64,000 bases of DNA, taken from the NCBI RefSeq assembly GCF_003026455.1, contig NZ_PYMB01000001.1, forward strand, positions 1,302,001 through 1,366,000, written 5' to 3'. This DNA is from Photobacterium rosenbergii (GTDB lineage: Bacteria; Pseudomonadota; Gammaproteobacteria; Enterobacterales; Vibrionaceae). A program made the position numbers and the translations under genes. The notes below the pieces were generated by a model, which did no database searches, had not been told where the DNA came from, and saw nothing but the letters and a program-made list of their open reading frames with translations. Positions 1 through 8,925 of the stretch are shown here, in pieces (the first letter of the stretch is position 1; each line of letters starts with the position of its first letter).

Positions 1-465
1 CACCTTCGCCTGCCCCATCAACCAACCTATAACGGTATAATTAAGCAGTACCAGCGGGGCACCAAATATGAGGATATCAAAGTAGGTCTTGGCGTGGACG
101 GCAACATCCGCTGCGGGTTCTATTACCCATAAAGCCCCCTGCCAAATAAGCGACTGGGTCAAAATAAAGATCAATCCCACTAGCCCTGACAGCATAAAAG
201 GGCGGATCAAACTGCTGGCTTTGGCTTCATTGCAGTTCTTGCCCATGGCAATAGCACTCTGTCCGGTTGTACTGACCCGAAAAAAGCCAAACAACCAGTA
301 GAGCGTGTTCATTATAACGGTACCGATAGCCACCCCGCCTATTAATTCAGCAACACCCAAGCGGCCAATAACAGCGGTATCGACAGCACCAAGCAAAGGT
401 TGGGTGACGGTCGAAATAATAAACGGAATTGCAATCTTGTAATAATCTTTGTTTGTTAAAGCCAT
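1..465 (-). CDS. MATE-family efflux transporter, DinF-like (partial, runs off the window)
   Basis: The reverse strand reads an open 155-codon frame from an ATG at 465 to the window edge, so only the N-terminal part is present. It starts MALTNKDYYKIAIPFII and contains the DinF/NorM-type N-terminal pattern TQPLLGAVDTAVIGRLG, followed by RVSTTGQSAIAMGK, which resembles the RMSTTG motif of DinF proteins. Several hydrophobic helices are visible. MATE proteins export cationic compounds, and some export siderophores, using sodium or proton gradients. It is divergent from an ABC importer that carries a Fur box, so a metal or metallophore role is possible but unproven. The family call is firm; the substrate is unknown. 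Confidence 0.85.
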   Translation of the reverse strand, partial: MALTNKDYYKIAIPFIISTVTQPLLGAVDTAVIGRLGVAELIGGVAIGTVIMNTLYWLFGFFRVSTTGQSAIAMGKNCNEAKASSLIRPFMLSGLVGLIFILTQSLIWQGALWVIEPAADVAVHAKTYFDILIFGAPLVLLNYTVIGWLMGQAKV

Positions 466-747
466 GATCTATATCGTTCAGATGTAATATTTTGAGGCGT
501 TTCTTGGGCCAGCAAAAAGCCCCTAAAGGCACTCGCTGAGAAAGAATCGGAGTGCTTTATTTACCCAACTTAAGGCAGGTTCGAATCTGTCACTCGGCAC
601 GAAATGAGAATTATTACCACAGAAGCTCATTATTTCCTAATCTTTTCATAAATTATAAAACTGCAAAAAATAACACTTTTAGGGCAAAAAAGTGCATAAA
701 TGCGTTTTTTTACCATGAAAGTACTATTTATTATTCAACACAGCCTC
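466..747. other. Divergent intergenic region with hairpin and tRNA-like fragment
   Basis: This gap separates the MATE gene from the ABC operon. A 9-bp hairpin (arms 526-534 and 550-558) is present. At 573-600 the sequence GGTTCGAATCTGTC followed by ACTCGGCAC looks like the T-loop and 3' acceptor end of a tRNA. The arms do not pair properly in the standard tRNA register and no tRNA body precedes them, so it is at most a relic. A 69-codon frame at 552-761 has no ribosome binding site or family resemblance and is not called. Confidence 0.4.
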
Positions 748-779
748 TTGTCATACTTTAAAAAATGATTATCATTGTT
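748..779 (+). promoter_or_regulatory. Promoter with overlapping Fur box
   Basis: A -35-like TTGTCA (748-753) and a -10-like TATCAT (770-775) are spaced by 16 bp. The stretch 761-779, AAAAATGATTATCATTGTT, matches the 19-bp Fur consensus GATAATGATAATCATTATC at 14 positions, including the core TGAT-ATCATT. It overlaps the -10 element and ends 27 bp before the first ATG of the ABC operon. This is the classical arrangement for iron-dependent repression. Confidence 0.7.
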
Positions 780-806
780 ACTTTATAACATTACATTGAT
801 AGCCAG

Positions 807-1562
807 ATGACCGCACCACTACTTTCCGTCAGCCAGTTAAGTCTCATTCACGACAAAGGTTCGCTGTTTAAGAACATCGCATTCGAAGTCAATGCTGGAG
901 AAATCTTGGCGGTAATGGGGCCATCGGGTATCGGTAAGTCAATGATGTCAAAAGCCATTGCTGGATTCCTGCCCAAAGGTATTCAACCGCAAGGCGAAAT
1001 ACGTATTGCGGGTAATGAAGTTGCCCAAATAAACTTGCTAAAGCGCACTCCAGAGCAACGTGCTGCGGTTATTTTCCAAGACCCACTTCAGGCTTTGAAC
1101 CCTCTGGCTCGCATCGGCACGCAACTGAGCTTAGCGCTCAGTGCGGGGAATTCTAAAAAAGGTTCGGGCAAAGACGTCATCTGTTCTTTGCTTAGCCAGC
1201 TTGGTTTTGAACAGCCGGAACAAACTCTCAAACACTATCCAAGCCAGCTTTCAGGCGGCCAGCGCCAGCGAATTTGTATTGCCATGGCACTGCTTGGCAG
1301 TGCACAGGTTCTCATCGCCGATGAACCAACCAGCGCATTGGACCCCGTGACCGAGAGAGAAATCCTCGATTTGCTAAGAAGCAGCATCAAGCAGCAGGGC
1401 ATTGCCGGCGTCTTAATCACCCATGATCTTCACAGTGCGCTAGCTTGTGACAAGCTCGTAGTCATCGATGAAGGGCAAATGGTGGCCTACGGCAAACCAC
1501 AACAAGCCCTGCTGCAAAGCCAACACCCATTCTGCCACCAGCTACGCCAGTTGATGGTATAG
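807..1562 (+). CDS. Nik/Dpp-type ABC transporter ATPase, first subunit (NikD/DppD-like)
   Basis: This cytoplasmic ATP-hydrolysing subunit of 251 residues belongs to a nickel/peptide/metallophore importer. Walker A GPSGIGKS is at residues 38-45, the signature LSGGQRQRI near 148 and Walker B VLIADEPTSALD near 170. It lacks the C-terminal oligopeptide extension found in DppD/OppD, so its length matches NikD (about 254 residues). It is the first gene of a tight operon (8-bp gap to the next gene) behind a Fur box, which suggests iron-repressed uptake of a metal chelate or small peptide. The family is certain; the substrate is not. Confidence 0.9.
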   Translation: MTAPLLSVSQLSLIHDKGSLFKNIAFEVNAGEILAVMGPSGIGKSMMSKAIAGFLPKGIQPQGEIRIAGNEVAQINLLKRTPEQRAAVIFQDPLQALNPLARIGTQLSLALSAGNSKKGSGKDVICSLLSQLGFEQPEQTLKHYPSQLSGGQRQRICIAMALLGSAQVLIADEPTSALDPVTEREILDLLRSSIKQQGIAGVLITHDLHSALACDKLVVIDEGQMVAYGKPQQALLQSQHPFCHQLRQLMV

Positions 1563-1570
1563 GAGCACAC

Positions 1571-2374
1571 ATGCATCATCACAACAGGGGGTCGGCCCAA
1601 CTTCGTTTCGACAATGTCAGTGTGCATTACTACTCAAGGCCAAGTTGGCTAGGCGGAAAGCCCTTCGTCGCGCTGAACAAACTGAATTTAAATGTTGATC
1701 AGCAAAGCCTAGCAATTGTCGGCCCTTCCGGTGCGGGCAAGTCGACCTTGATTGAATTACTATTCGGCCTGCGACAAATCAGTGAAGGTGAGGTCTACCT
1801 TTGCGAGCAACCGCTTTCTCAAATTTCGGCACAGCAACGCCAGCAACTGTGCCGACACATCCAGCTTATCCCGCAGGAGCCGCACACTAGCCTGAATCCT
1901 TATTACACAGTGAGGGAGATTCTGACAGAGCCACAACACTGTGTAGGTATGACCGAAGGTTGCGAACAACGTCTGCTGCAGGCCCTTGCTGATGTCAACT
2001 TAAGTGCTGACCTGCTTGAGCGCAAGTCAAACCAACTGTCACTGGGCCAAGCCCAGCGGGTTGCTATTGCCCGAGCACTTGTGGTTGAACCTTGTGTATT
2101 AGTTGCCGATGAACCCACCAGTAGCTTGGATCCCGTCAGCCGCCGGTACATTCTCGATTTGCTCCAAAATCTGCAAAAGCAAAGGGATATGAGGTTACTT
2201 CTAGTGACCCATGACCTAAGTGCCGCCAAAGAATTATGTGATGAGATCCTAGTACTCGCTCAAGGAGAAGTCGTTGAGTACGGTACCGCAGAAGAGATCT
2301 TTGACAACCCGACCCACCCTATCAGCCAATCGTTGGTAGATATGCAATATCCATCGCAAGCCATTGCGAGCTAA
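1571..2374 (+). CDS. Nik/Dpp-type ABC transporter ATPase, second subunit (NikE/DppF-like)
   Basis: This is the 267-residue partner ATPase of the upstream gene, close to NikE in length. Walker A GPSGAGKS is at residues 51-58 and Walker B VLVADEPTSSLDP near 178. The signature is LSLGQAQRV rather than LSGGQ, a substitution also seen in other NikE/DppF-like subunits. The start at 1571 is preceded by AGGAGC. The N-terminus is naturally rich in histidine (MHHHNRGS), which could bind metal or be incidental. It forms a heterodimer with the preceding subunit by analogy with the family. Confidence 0.9.
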   Translation: MHHHNRGSAQLRFDNVSVHYYSRPSWLGGKPFVALNKLNLNVDQQSLAIVGPSGAGKSTLIELLFGLRQISEGEVYLCEQPLSQISAQQRQQLCRHIQLIPQEPHTSLNPYYTVREILTEPQHCVGMTEGCEQRLLQALADVNLSADLLERKSNQLSLGQAQRVAIARALVVEPCVLVADEPTSSLDPVSRRYILDLLQNLQKQRDMRLLLVTHDLSAAKELCDEILVLAQGEVVEYGTAEEIFDNPTHPISQSLVDMQYPSQAIAS

Positions 2375-2397
2375 CTATGATTATCAAGGACATTATC

Positions 2398-3891
2398 ATG
2401 CCCTCAAACCTGCTTAAAACCACTGTTGCCGCTGGCCTAATGCTAGCCCTAAGTGGTTGTTTCGATTCATCTACAGACAACACAGCTGCAAACGAAGGCG
2501 CAGAAATTCATCTTGCCATGATGCAGCCGCCACGTACTGGCCTTTCACCTTTGTCTGATGATGCGTTCAAACTTTCCCGCTGGAGAACCGCTGAGACTCT
2601 TGTTGAGTTGAACCCACAAGCTGAAGCTTTACCGAAACTCGCGACAGAATGGGAGCAGGTTGATGATCTGACTTGGCAATTTACTATCCGTGATGGTGTC
2701 ACTTTCCATGATGGCAGCAAACTGACAGCTGAAACTGTTGTTAATTCTCTAGAGAAGGCCTTCGCGGCGGCACCTAAGCCACGTATTATCGACGGTATCG
2801 AATGGCAAGTTCGTGCCTTAGATAGCATGCGTGTCGAAATTAAAACCGAGTTTAACGACCCACTTCTACCTAGCCGCCTTTCGAGCCCGCAGCTTTCTAT
2901 CCTTGCCGCCAGTGCTTACCAAGATAACGGAAGTGTTAACCCGACCCGCACCGGTAGTGGCCCTTTCATCCTGACCGAAATTAACGGTGCAACCAGTGCA
3001 AAACTAGAGCGCTTTGATGATTACTGGGGTGAGAAAGCCAAAATCGCACGTGTAACCGCTGAGTATGTGCCGGACGGTTTCGCCCGTGCTGCAGCACTGC
3101 GTACCGGTACAGCAGACGTCGTTGAAGCCGTGCCTGTTTCTCAGTTAGCGCTGATTGATCCTGAGCTTCTTCACGAAGTCAGCATGCCTCGTACCAATAC
3201 GCTGTACCTGAACAACTCGTCAGAGGTATTCAGTAAGCTTGAAATGCGCAAGGTTGCTGCTGCTGCCATTGACCGTGAGCAGATCATCAAAACGGTTTAC
3301 GAAAACCGTGCTGACAAAGCCGATGGCCTACTTGGTCCAGCGCTTGCTTGGGCAGCTCCAATCCGCCCTGATGCGCCAGAGCTTGAACAAGGCCTGAAAG
3401 CCAATGGCGAGAAAATTGTCCTTGGTACATTTACAGACCGTGCAGAGCTTCCAGAAGTTGCCGTTTTAGTTAAACAACAACTAGAAAGTGCCGGTTTTAA
3501 TGTAGAACTGGATATCCGTGAGTACGCCCAAATCGAAAACGATGCCCTTGCCGGTAACTTTGATATCTTCATGCTGTCACGTGCCACGGTACTCGATTCA
3601 GGTGACCCAGTCGCTTATATGATGAGTGATTTCGGTTGTGAAGGCTCATTCAACCTAGGTCAATTCTGTTCAGAAGAAGTGGATGCGGCACTGACCCATG
3701 CCGATCTTCAACCGCTAGGTGAAGCTCGCCAGAAAGCGACCATTGAAGCGGAGCAGATCATCCTCGGCCAATACGCAGCGATCCCTCTACTACATGAGCG
3801 TGTCATCCAAGGTGAGAGCCTACGCGTTCAAAATGCAGAGCGTGACCCACGCGAACGTCTGCTTGTCACTGAATTTACGGATGTGAACTAA
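2398..3891 (+). CDS. Family 5 solute-binding lipoprotein of the ABC importer (NikA/OppA-like)
   Basis: This periplasmic substrate-binding protein is anchored as a lipoprotein: an N-terminal hydrophobic stretch ends in the lipobox LALSGC, with acylated Cys followed by FDSS. The body shows SBP_bac_5 features (LATEWEQVDDLTWQF, GVTFHDGSKLTAETV, TGSGPFILTEI). An in-frame ATG exists at 2377, but AAGGA at 2386-2390 is ideally spaced for the ATG at 2398, so the shorter 497-residue form is preferred. Binding proteins of this family take nickel, metallophores, haem or peptides. The Fur box upstream favours a metal-related ligand, which is inference. Confidence 0.88.
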   Translation: MPSNLLKTTVAAGLMLALSGCFDSSTDNTAANEGAEIHLAMMQPPRTGLSPLSDDAFKLSRWRTAETLVELNPQAEALPKLATEWEQVDDLTWQFTIRDGVTFHDGSKLTAETVVNSLEKAFAAAPKPRIIDGIEWQVRALDSMRVEIKTEFNDPLLPSRLSSPQLSILAASAYQDNGSVNPTRTGSGPFILTEINGATSAKLERFDDYWGEKAKIARVTAEYVPDGFARAAALRTGTADVVEAVPVSQLALIDPELLHEVSMPRTNTLYLNNSSEVFSKLEMRKVAAAAIDREQIIKTVYENRADKADGLLGPALAWAAPIRPDAPELEQGLKANGEKIVLGTFTDRAELPEVAVLVKQQLESAGFNVELDIREYAQIENDALAGNFDIFMLSRATVLDSGDPVAYMMSDFGCEGSFNLGQFCSEEVDAALTHADLQPLGEARQKATIEAEQIILGQYAAIPLLHERVIQGESLRVQNAERDPRERLLVTEFTDVN

Positions 3892-3896
3892 GCACA

Positions 3897-5648
3897 ATGC
3901 GATTTGCCAACCTTTCAGGTTCTCCTATGCTAAATCGCTCACTACCATGGCTGTCACGCGCAGGGGCACTGTCGGCCATGGTCGTGCTGGTTGGCTTATT
4001 GCCGGATATTGCCGGCATTGATCCTACCCAAGCGATTCTGCGTGCCCGCTCAGGGCAACAGCGCATGATGACGCCGGAGGCCCTAGAAGCAGTCCGTCAG
4101 GATCTGGGACTGCACCGAACCAGTTTGGAAAGGCTTTGGGACTGGCTTACATCCCTTTTTCAAGGTGACCTCGGTGTCTCTTGGATTGACGGCAGTCCTG
4201 TCAGCCAATCAATAATGAGTGCCGCTGGCACCTCATTATTGTTGATGGCTTGTGCATTCGGCCTGACCTTGTTGTTCTGTGGCATCAGTGTCCAGCACAC
4301 CATGTGGCAATGGCGACGGAACCGACTGGATAAGCTCAATGGCAGCATCAGTACAGTACTTATCACGCTGCCTGAATACGTAATAGCCACCTTGCTGATC
4401 CTGTTCTTCGCCATTTGGTTAAACCTGTTACCTCCTTATGGTTGGCAGGGTTGGCAAAACATCTGGTTACCAAGCCTTGCTTTGGCATTACCTGCTACAG
4501 GCTTGTTTACCAAGCTGCTCAACGATAGCCTACAACGGGTTTTGGATGAACCTTGGGTCATCACCTGGCTCAGTGCCAATATAAGCTCTGTGCACATTGG
4601 CCGTTATGCGCTGCGCCGTGCCATTAGCAACCTGCTTCCGCAGATTGCTATGATCGTTATCGGCTTGACCGGTGGTGCGGTAACAGTCGAGCATATATTC
4701 TCCATTCCGGGAATTGGCCGGCTGACATTGGGGGCAACAGCCGCTCAGGACCTTCCGACCCTTCAGGGCGGGTTGCTGTTCCTTCTAGTTATGTCGATTG
4801 CTATTAGTAGCCTGACCATCCTTTTCCAACACCTATGGCTAGGACAAGGATTGAAGAGTGGCAAACTGATCACCAGTAACCCTCCACTCGGCTTTACTAA
4901 AAACCGCACTAAGCGCATTGTCAGTGCTTCTATCTTCCTGCTATTGGTTGGCTTTGCCTTATGGGCAGAAATGCGAGATCCCTACACCAGCCAGTTTAGC
5001 CGCTTGCTCTCACCAAGTTTGGCTGCGCCGCTTGGTGCCGATGCCGTTGGTCGTGACTTGTTGGCCCGTGTAGGCCAAGGGATGCTTTCCACCCTTAGCA
5101 TGGGTGTGCTGGCAACAATCCTCAGCTTACTGGTCGGGCTCATCATGGGGTTCAACACCAAGCTCAGCCAGGGCTTGATTGAAGTCACCAAAGGGACACC
5201 GTATATCGTTGCCGGTCTGCTGGTTGCAGGACTTTCAGGTATGAATCCGAACAGTGCGCTTATCGCTGTGGTTTTGGTTTCCTGGGCACCTTTGGCCTCC
5301 CATTGTTCCAGCCTATTACTTGAAGCAAGGGCACAGCCACATATCCGTTTAGCACCACTTTGGGGTGTGGGTCGTTGGCGAATGTTGAGGCACTATCAAC
5401 TGCCTTATATTTTACCGCCATTGTTGAGGCACACGGTCATGCGCTTTCCGCCTATTACACTAAGCCTGACAGCATTGAGCTTCATTGGCTTGGGCGCAAA
5501 GCCTCCTCATCCAGAGTGGGGATTGCTGATAGCCGAAAGCCTGCCTTACATTGAGCGTGCGCCGCAAGCGGTTCTGGCTCCTATCCTTGGTCTGGTCTTG
5601 GTAAGCATCGCTATTAATTTGCTGTTTGAAGACCAGCAGGAAAAATAA
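3897..5648 (+). CDS. Fused DppB-DppC type ABC permease (two permease domains in one chain)
   Basis: This 583-residue inner-membrane protein carries both permease halves that are normally separate. Residues about 1-320 look like DppB/NikB (RSGQQRMMTPEALEAVRQDLG near the start, then the EAA-like segment IGRYALRRAISNLLPQ and FSIPGIGRLTLGA). Residues about 340-583 look like DppC/NikC (LGADAVGRDLLARVGQGM, LPYILPPLLRHTVMRFP, LSFIGLGAKPPHPEWG). The reading frame is continuous, so this is a true fusion and not adjacent genes. It is the last gene of the operon, 5 bp after the binding protein and followed by a strong terminator. ATG 3927 is an alternative start. Confidence 0.88.
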   Translation: MRFANLSGSPMLNRSLPWLSRAGALSAMVVLVGLLPDIAGIDPTQAILRARSGQQRMMTPEALEAVRQDLGLHRTSLERLWDWLTSLFQGDLGVSWIDGSPVSQSIMSAAGTSLLLMACAFGLTLLFCGISVQHTMWQWRRNRLDKLNGSISTVLITLPEYVIATLLILFFAIWLNLLPPYGWQGWQNIWLPSLALALPATGLFTKLLNDSLQRVLDEPWVITWLSANISSVHIGRYALRRAISNLLPQIAMIVIGLTGGAVTVEHIFSIPGIGRLTLGATAAQDLPTLQGGLLFLLVMSIAISSLTILFQHLWLGQGLKSGKLITSNPPLGFTKNRTKRIVSASIFLLLVGFALWAEMRDPYTSQFSRLLSPSLAAPLGADAVGRDLLARVGQGMLSTLSMGVLATILSLLVGLIMGFNTKLSQGLIEVTKGTPYIVAGLLVAGLSGMNPNSALIAVVLVSWAPLASHCSSLLLEARAQPHIRLAPLWGVGRWRMLRHYQLPYILPPLLRHTVMRFPPITLSLTALSFIGLGAKPPHPEWGLLIAESLPYIERAPQAVLAPILGLVLVSIAINLLFEDQQEK

Positions 5649-5664
5649 GCCAATATAAACAACA

Positions 5665-5704
5665 AACCCAGCAGCAATCATTCATTGCCGCTGGGTTTTC
5701 TTTT
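5665..5704 (+). terminator. Intrinsic terminator of the ABC importer operon
   Basis: Fourteen-base arms (5665-5678 and 5684-5697) with a single mismatch close a 5-base loop and run into TTTTCTTTT. It lies 17 bp after the permease stop and also separates it from the convergent NCS1 permease gene. Confidence 0.85.
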
Positions 5705-5740
5705 GGTTTGAAATAATGCTTAAGTGTTACTTGTTATTGA

Positions 5741-7198
5741 TTACACTTCGTTCAGACTGACATGGTTGCGCTTTTTAACATTTAACTGCCATTCGTAACT
5801 CATCAGGAACCAATAACTCGCCGCTGCTAAAATACCGCCAATAAAGAGCGAGAAGTTTGCCAGCTCAACCACAATAAATGATGAGAACAGTGCCGCTACC
5901 GTTGATGGAATTAACGCATATATTGCATGTTTGTTTACGCCACCCTGATACCAATAACGGCTGGTTTTATCTTCGGTATATAGCGCAGAAATATCAATTT
6001 CTTGTTTCCTGATTTTAAAGTAATCAATGATAATGATGCCGTATAGAGGGCCAATCACTGCAGCTAGCACATCAACGGTATAATGAATGACTTCTGGATT
6101 ATTGAACAAATTCCAAGGCGTAATTAATACCGAACCGACAGCGGCAATAAAACCACCGGTTTTGAAACTGATTTTCTGAGGTGACACATTCGAAAAATCA
6201 AAAGCCGGAGCAACAAAGTTAGCCACGATATTGATACCAATGGTTGCCAGAATAAAGGTAAAAGCACCGAGAATAATCACCAGGCCATTATCTAGGCGAT
6301 GAACAGTTTCGATTGGGTCAGTAATGATTTCACCAAATACCGGCATTGAGGCGGCAACAATAATCACACTGAATAGCGAGAACAGTACAAAGTTAATCGG
6401 CAGCCCTAGGAAATTACCGAACTTCAGAGCCTTATAAGAGCTACAGTAACGAGAGAAGTCACTAAAATTCAAAGTAGGCCCTGCAAAATAACCTGCAACC
6501 AAGGCTGTTGCTACTGCCATCTGGGTGAAAGCGTCCCAACCAGTTAGTGATGACTCACTTAGGTTGAAATCGATATTCTGCCAACCTGCTTTGTATACCA
6601 TCCAAACCGTCAGCAATGTCATTGCCAAATAAATAGCTGGGCCAGACCAATCAATCAGTTTACGGATTGCCCCCATACCGAACATGAAGACCATCGCCTG
6701 GGTTATCCACATAAAGACAAAGCCAAACCAGCCTAATGGTGATAAGCCTAAGAAAGACCCTTCGGTATAACGTCCATATTCCGGAGCAAAATAAAGGATC
6801 AGAACAATAAAGGCACTAGAAGCCAAGAACGTTTGAATACCATACCAAACAACAGCGATTAACCCGCGTATTACCGCTGGAATATTCGCCCCCAGCACAC
6901 CAAATGACATCCGGCAAACAACAGGAAAAGGAACACCGGCTTTTTGTCCCGGCTTACCCATTAAATTAGCAAAATACTGGACAATCGAAATACCTAATAT
7001 TAAACAAACAAAAACCTGCCAACTGGCTAAACCAAGTGCAAATAAGCTTGCAGCAAATACATAACCACCCACGGAGTGAACATCTGACATCCAAAAAGCA
7101 AAAATACTGTACCATCCCCATTTCTGCTCTTTCTCCGGAGCCAGATCATCATTAATCAATCTGGGACTGACCGTTACACCTTTAATTTCCTTATCCAT
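5741..7198 (-). CDS. NCS1-family nucleobase/allantoin:cation symporter
   Basis: This is a 485-residue inner-membrane protein with about twelve hydrophobic segments. NCS1 features include NDDLAPEKEQKWGWYSIFAFW at the N-terminus (the family's first helix region) and PAVIRGLIAVVWYGIQTF. The start at 7198 is preceded by GAGAGGG, whereas the longer in-frame start at 7246 lies inside the operator region. NCS1 proteins import hydantoins, allantoin, uracil, cytosine or purines. The divergent neighbours encode an allantoin racemase and an allantoinase, so allantoin is the likely substrate. Confidence 0.88.
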   Translation of the reverse strand: MDKEIKGVTVSPRLINDDLAPEKEQKWGWYSIFAFWMSDVHSVGGYVFAASLFALGLASWQVFVCLILGISIVQYFANLMGKPGQKAGVPFPVVCRMSFGVLGANIPAVIRGLIAVVWYGIQTFLASSAFIVLILYFAPEYGRYTEGSFLGLSPLGWFGFVFMWITQAMVFMFGMGAIRKLIDWSGPAIYLAMTLLTVWMVYKAGWQNIDFNLSESSLTGWDAFTQMAVATALVAGYFAGPTLNFSDFSRYCSSYKALKFGNFLGLPINFVLFSLFSVIIVAASMPVFGEIITDPIETVHRLDNGLVIILGAFTFILATIGINIVANFVAPAFDFSNVSPQKISFKTGGFIAAVGSVLITPWNLFNNPEVIHYTVDVLAAVIGPLYGIIIIDYFKIRKQEIDISALYTEDKTSRYWYQGGVNKHAIYALIPSTVAALFSSFIVVELANFSLFIGGILAAASYWFLMSYEWQLNVKKRNHVSLNEV

Positions 7199-7216
7199 AG
7201 TAATTCCCTCTCTCAA

Positions 7217-7239
7217 TTGTATACAACTAATGTATACAA
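7217..7239. promoter_or_regulatory. Pair of GntR-type operators upstream of the NCS1 permease
   Basis: Two palindromes, TTGTATACAA (7217-7226) and ATGTATACAA (7230-7239), lie 19-41 bp upstream of the permease start, in its promoter or 5' leader. The TNGTATACNA pattern is typical of FCD-subfamily GntR regulators, and such a regulator is encoded divergently next door. Confidence 0.65.
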
Positions 7240-7417
7240 TCATCATGCCAACGTTTTTATCCGTTCAAATAAATGGATTCATGGATTATATAAGCAAAAA
7301 TAAGGTGTTATGTGCATCAATATGATGCAGGCTTGCCCCAAATTAGCGCGCTAAAATAGCGGTATCGCATTTTATTATTTGTTTATTTGCTTTTATTATG
7401 AAAATTCAATTAAGCTG

Positions 7418-7430
7418 ATTGTATACGCTT
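7418..7430. promoter_or_regulatory. Third GntR-type operator, in front of the regulator gene
   Basis: ATTGTATACGCTT shares the GTATAC core with the two sites at 7217-7239 and lies about 45 bp upstream of the GntR start. It suggests autoregulation and coordinated control of both divergent arms. Confidence 0.5.
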
Positions 7431-7472
7431 AAACGCCATATTGTATTTAATGGATGCTATGGATTGATAACC

Positions 7473-8132
7473 ATGATTCAATACGATGCTATTTATCTCA
7501 AAATTCGTGATGCAATTGTTACCCAACAATTAGTACCGGGTGTTCGCTTGCCAGAAGATAAGCTAGCCGAGAGGTTCAAAGTCAGCCGGACAGCGATCCG
7601 CAAGGTACTGCAACAATTGGCGATAGAGCGCTTCATTACGATCCAGCCTAACAAAGGGGCTGAAGTCAGGACGCCTTCTGCGACAGAGGCACAAGAAGTC
7701 TTTGAAAGCCGCATTCTGATCGAAACCGGCTTGATCCCTGCGATTGCCAAGCATTGGCAACCACACCATGCAGAGAAACTACGAAAGGTCATTGAGCAAG
7801 AAGACAGAGCCAAGGACGAGAACGATTTTGCCGCTGCAATCAGATATACCGCCTTGTTCCACATCGAGTTGGCCAAAGTTGCCAACAACGACACCCTGAC
7901 CCAGTTTGTTGAACAGCTGGCTTTTCGATCCTCACTGATCATTGCCGTATTTGGCACCAAACACAGTGTCGGTTGTGATTGTGGTAGCCACATCGAACTT
8001 ATTTCACTGCTAGACAACGGTGAGGTAAACGCCGCAAAAACATGGATGGAACACCACTTAGAGATCATTCAAAACAGCCTTGTATTCGACAAAGACAACA
8101 AGGCGGTCGATTTCGATACCCTATTCCATTAA
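7473..8132 (+). CDS. GntR-family regulator (FCD subfamily) of the allantoin cluster
   Basis: This 219-residue regulator has an N-terminal winged helix (DKLAERFKVSRTAIRKVLQQLA, with the typical RLPEDKLAERF start) and a helical FCD ligand-binding domain (FESRILIETGLIPAIAKHW near residue 75, FHIELAKVANN near 130). The ATG at 7473 is preferred because upstream in-frame codons lie in the operator region. Proteins of this type in hpx-like purine clusters respond to ureide intermediates; the ligand here is inferred. It is co-directional with the racemase and allantoinase genes, 34 bp upstream of the former. Confidence 0.85.
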   Translation: MIQYDAIYLKIRDAIVTQQLVPGVRLPEDKLAERFKVSRTAIRKVLQQLAIERFITIQPNKGAEVRTPSATEAQEVFESRILIETGLIPAIAKHWQPHHAEKLRKVIEQEDRAKDENDFAAAIRYTALFHIELAKVANNDTLTQFVEQLAFRSSLIIAVFGTKHSVGCDCGSHIELISLLDNGEVNAAKTWMEHHLEIIQNSLVFDKDNKAVDFDTLFH

Positions 8133-8166
8133 GCACAGTTTTTTTACATCAACGAGGAGCCCACGG

Positions 8167-8922
8167 ATGCGGATCCAGCTTATCAACCCCAATACCTGCC
8201 AGGGAATGACAGACAAAATCGCCCTATGTGCACAGCATATTGCCCTGCCAACCACCCAAATTACCGCCTGCTCCCCCGAGCATGGACCCGAGACCATCGA
8301 ATGCGCCCGCGATGAAGTCTTAGCTTCAGCAGGGTTGCTCGACGTGATCAAAGAGTGTGAGCAAGAGACGAACAAGCCTGATGCCTATATTGTTGCCTGT
8401 TTTGGCGATCCGGCCCTTGATGCCGCTAAGGAACTCACCGAAGCTCCGGTGCTTGGTATTGCACAAGCTGCCTTTCATGCCGCTAGTTTAGTCGCCCATC
8501 GATTTTCGGTAGTCACTACCCTTGCACGCACAATCCCCACTGCCGAGCATTTACTGCAACGTTATGGCCTAGCGGAGCGTTGCTGTGCCATTCGGGCTAT
8601 TGAGTTACCTGTTTTGGCACTGGAGAAATCCGACAATGCCACCTTCCAGCAGTTGTTAGCCGCCTGTCGGGAAACCCTCCATCATGATGGCGCAGAAGCC
8701 ATCGTACTTGGCTGTGCGGGTATGTCAGATCTTGTTTCAGACTTGCAGAGTGAACTGGGTGTTCCTGTCATCGATGGTGTTACCGCAGCTGTCAGCCTGG
8801 CTGAGTCGCTCCATCGGCTATCCTTATCAACATCAAAGGTTGCAACCTATGCCCCGCCACCCGCCAAACCGTTCACTGGTCGTTACCAGCATTGGTCGGC
8901 AGTTGCAGGCAAGGAGGACTAA
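8167..8922 (+). CDS. hpxA: Asp/Glu/hydantoin racemase, probably allantoin racemase
   Basis: This 251-residue cytosolic enzyme starts MRIQLINPNT, the hallmark N-terminus of the hydantoin/allantoin racemase family. Two catalytic cysteines are visible in CFGDPALDAA (about residue 79) and LGCAGMSDL (about residue 183), both in the expected family positions. It would interconvert R- and S-allantoin so that the stereospecific allantoinase can use both. AGGAG precedes the ATG at 8167 with good spacing. It is tightly followed by the allantoinase gene (3-bp gap), which strongly supports allantoin over other hydantoins. Confidence 0.85.
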   Translation: MRIQLINPNTCQGMTDKIALCAQHIALPTTQITACSPEHGPETIECARDEVLASAGLLDVIKECEQETNKPDAYIVACFGDPALDAAKELTEAPVLGIAQAAFHAASLVAHRFSVVTTLARTIPTAEHLLQRYGLAERCCAIRAIELPVLALEKSDNATFQQLLAACRETLHHDGAEAIVLGCAGMSDLVSDLQSELGVPVIDGVTAAVSLAESLHRLSLSTSKVATYAPPPAKPFTGRYQHWSAVAGKED

Positions 8923-8925
8923 CCC

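Noticed and set aside
573..600. Complete tRNA gene
   Set aside because: The T-arm does not pair in the standard register, and no anticodon or D arm precedes it.
552..761. 69-codon frame upstream of the ABC operon
   Set aside because: No ribosome binding site, no family pattern, and it overlaps the Fur-box promoter.
7493..8068. 191-codon frame antisense to the GntR regulator
   Set aside because: The opposite strand encodes a complete GntR protein with recognisable domains; the antisense frame has no family features.
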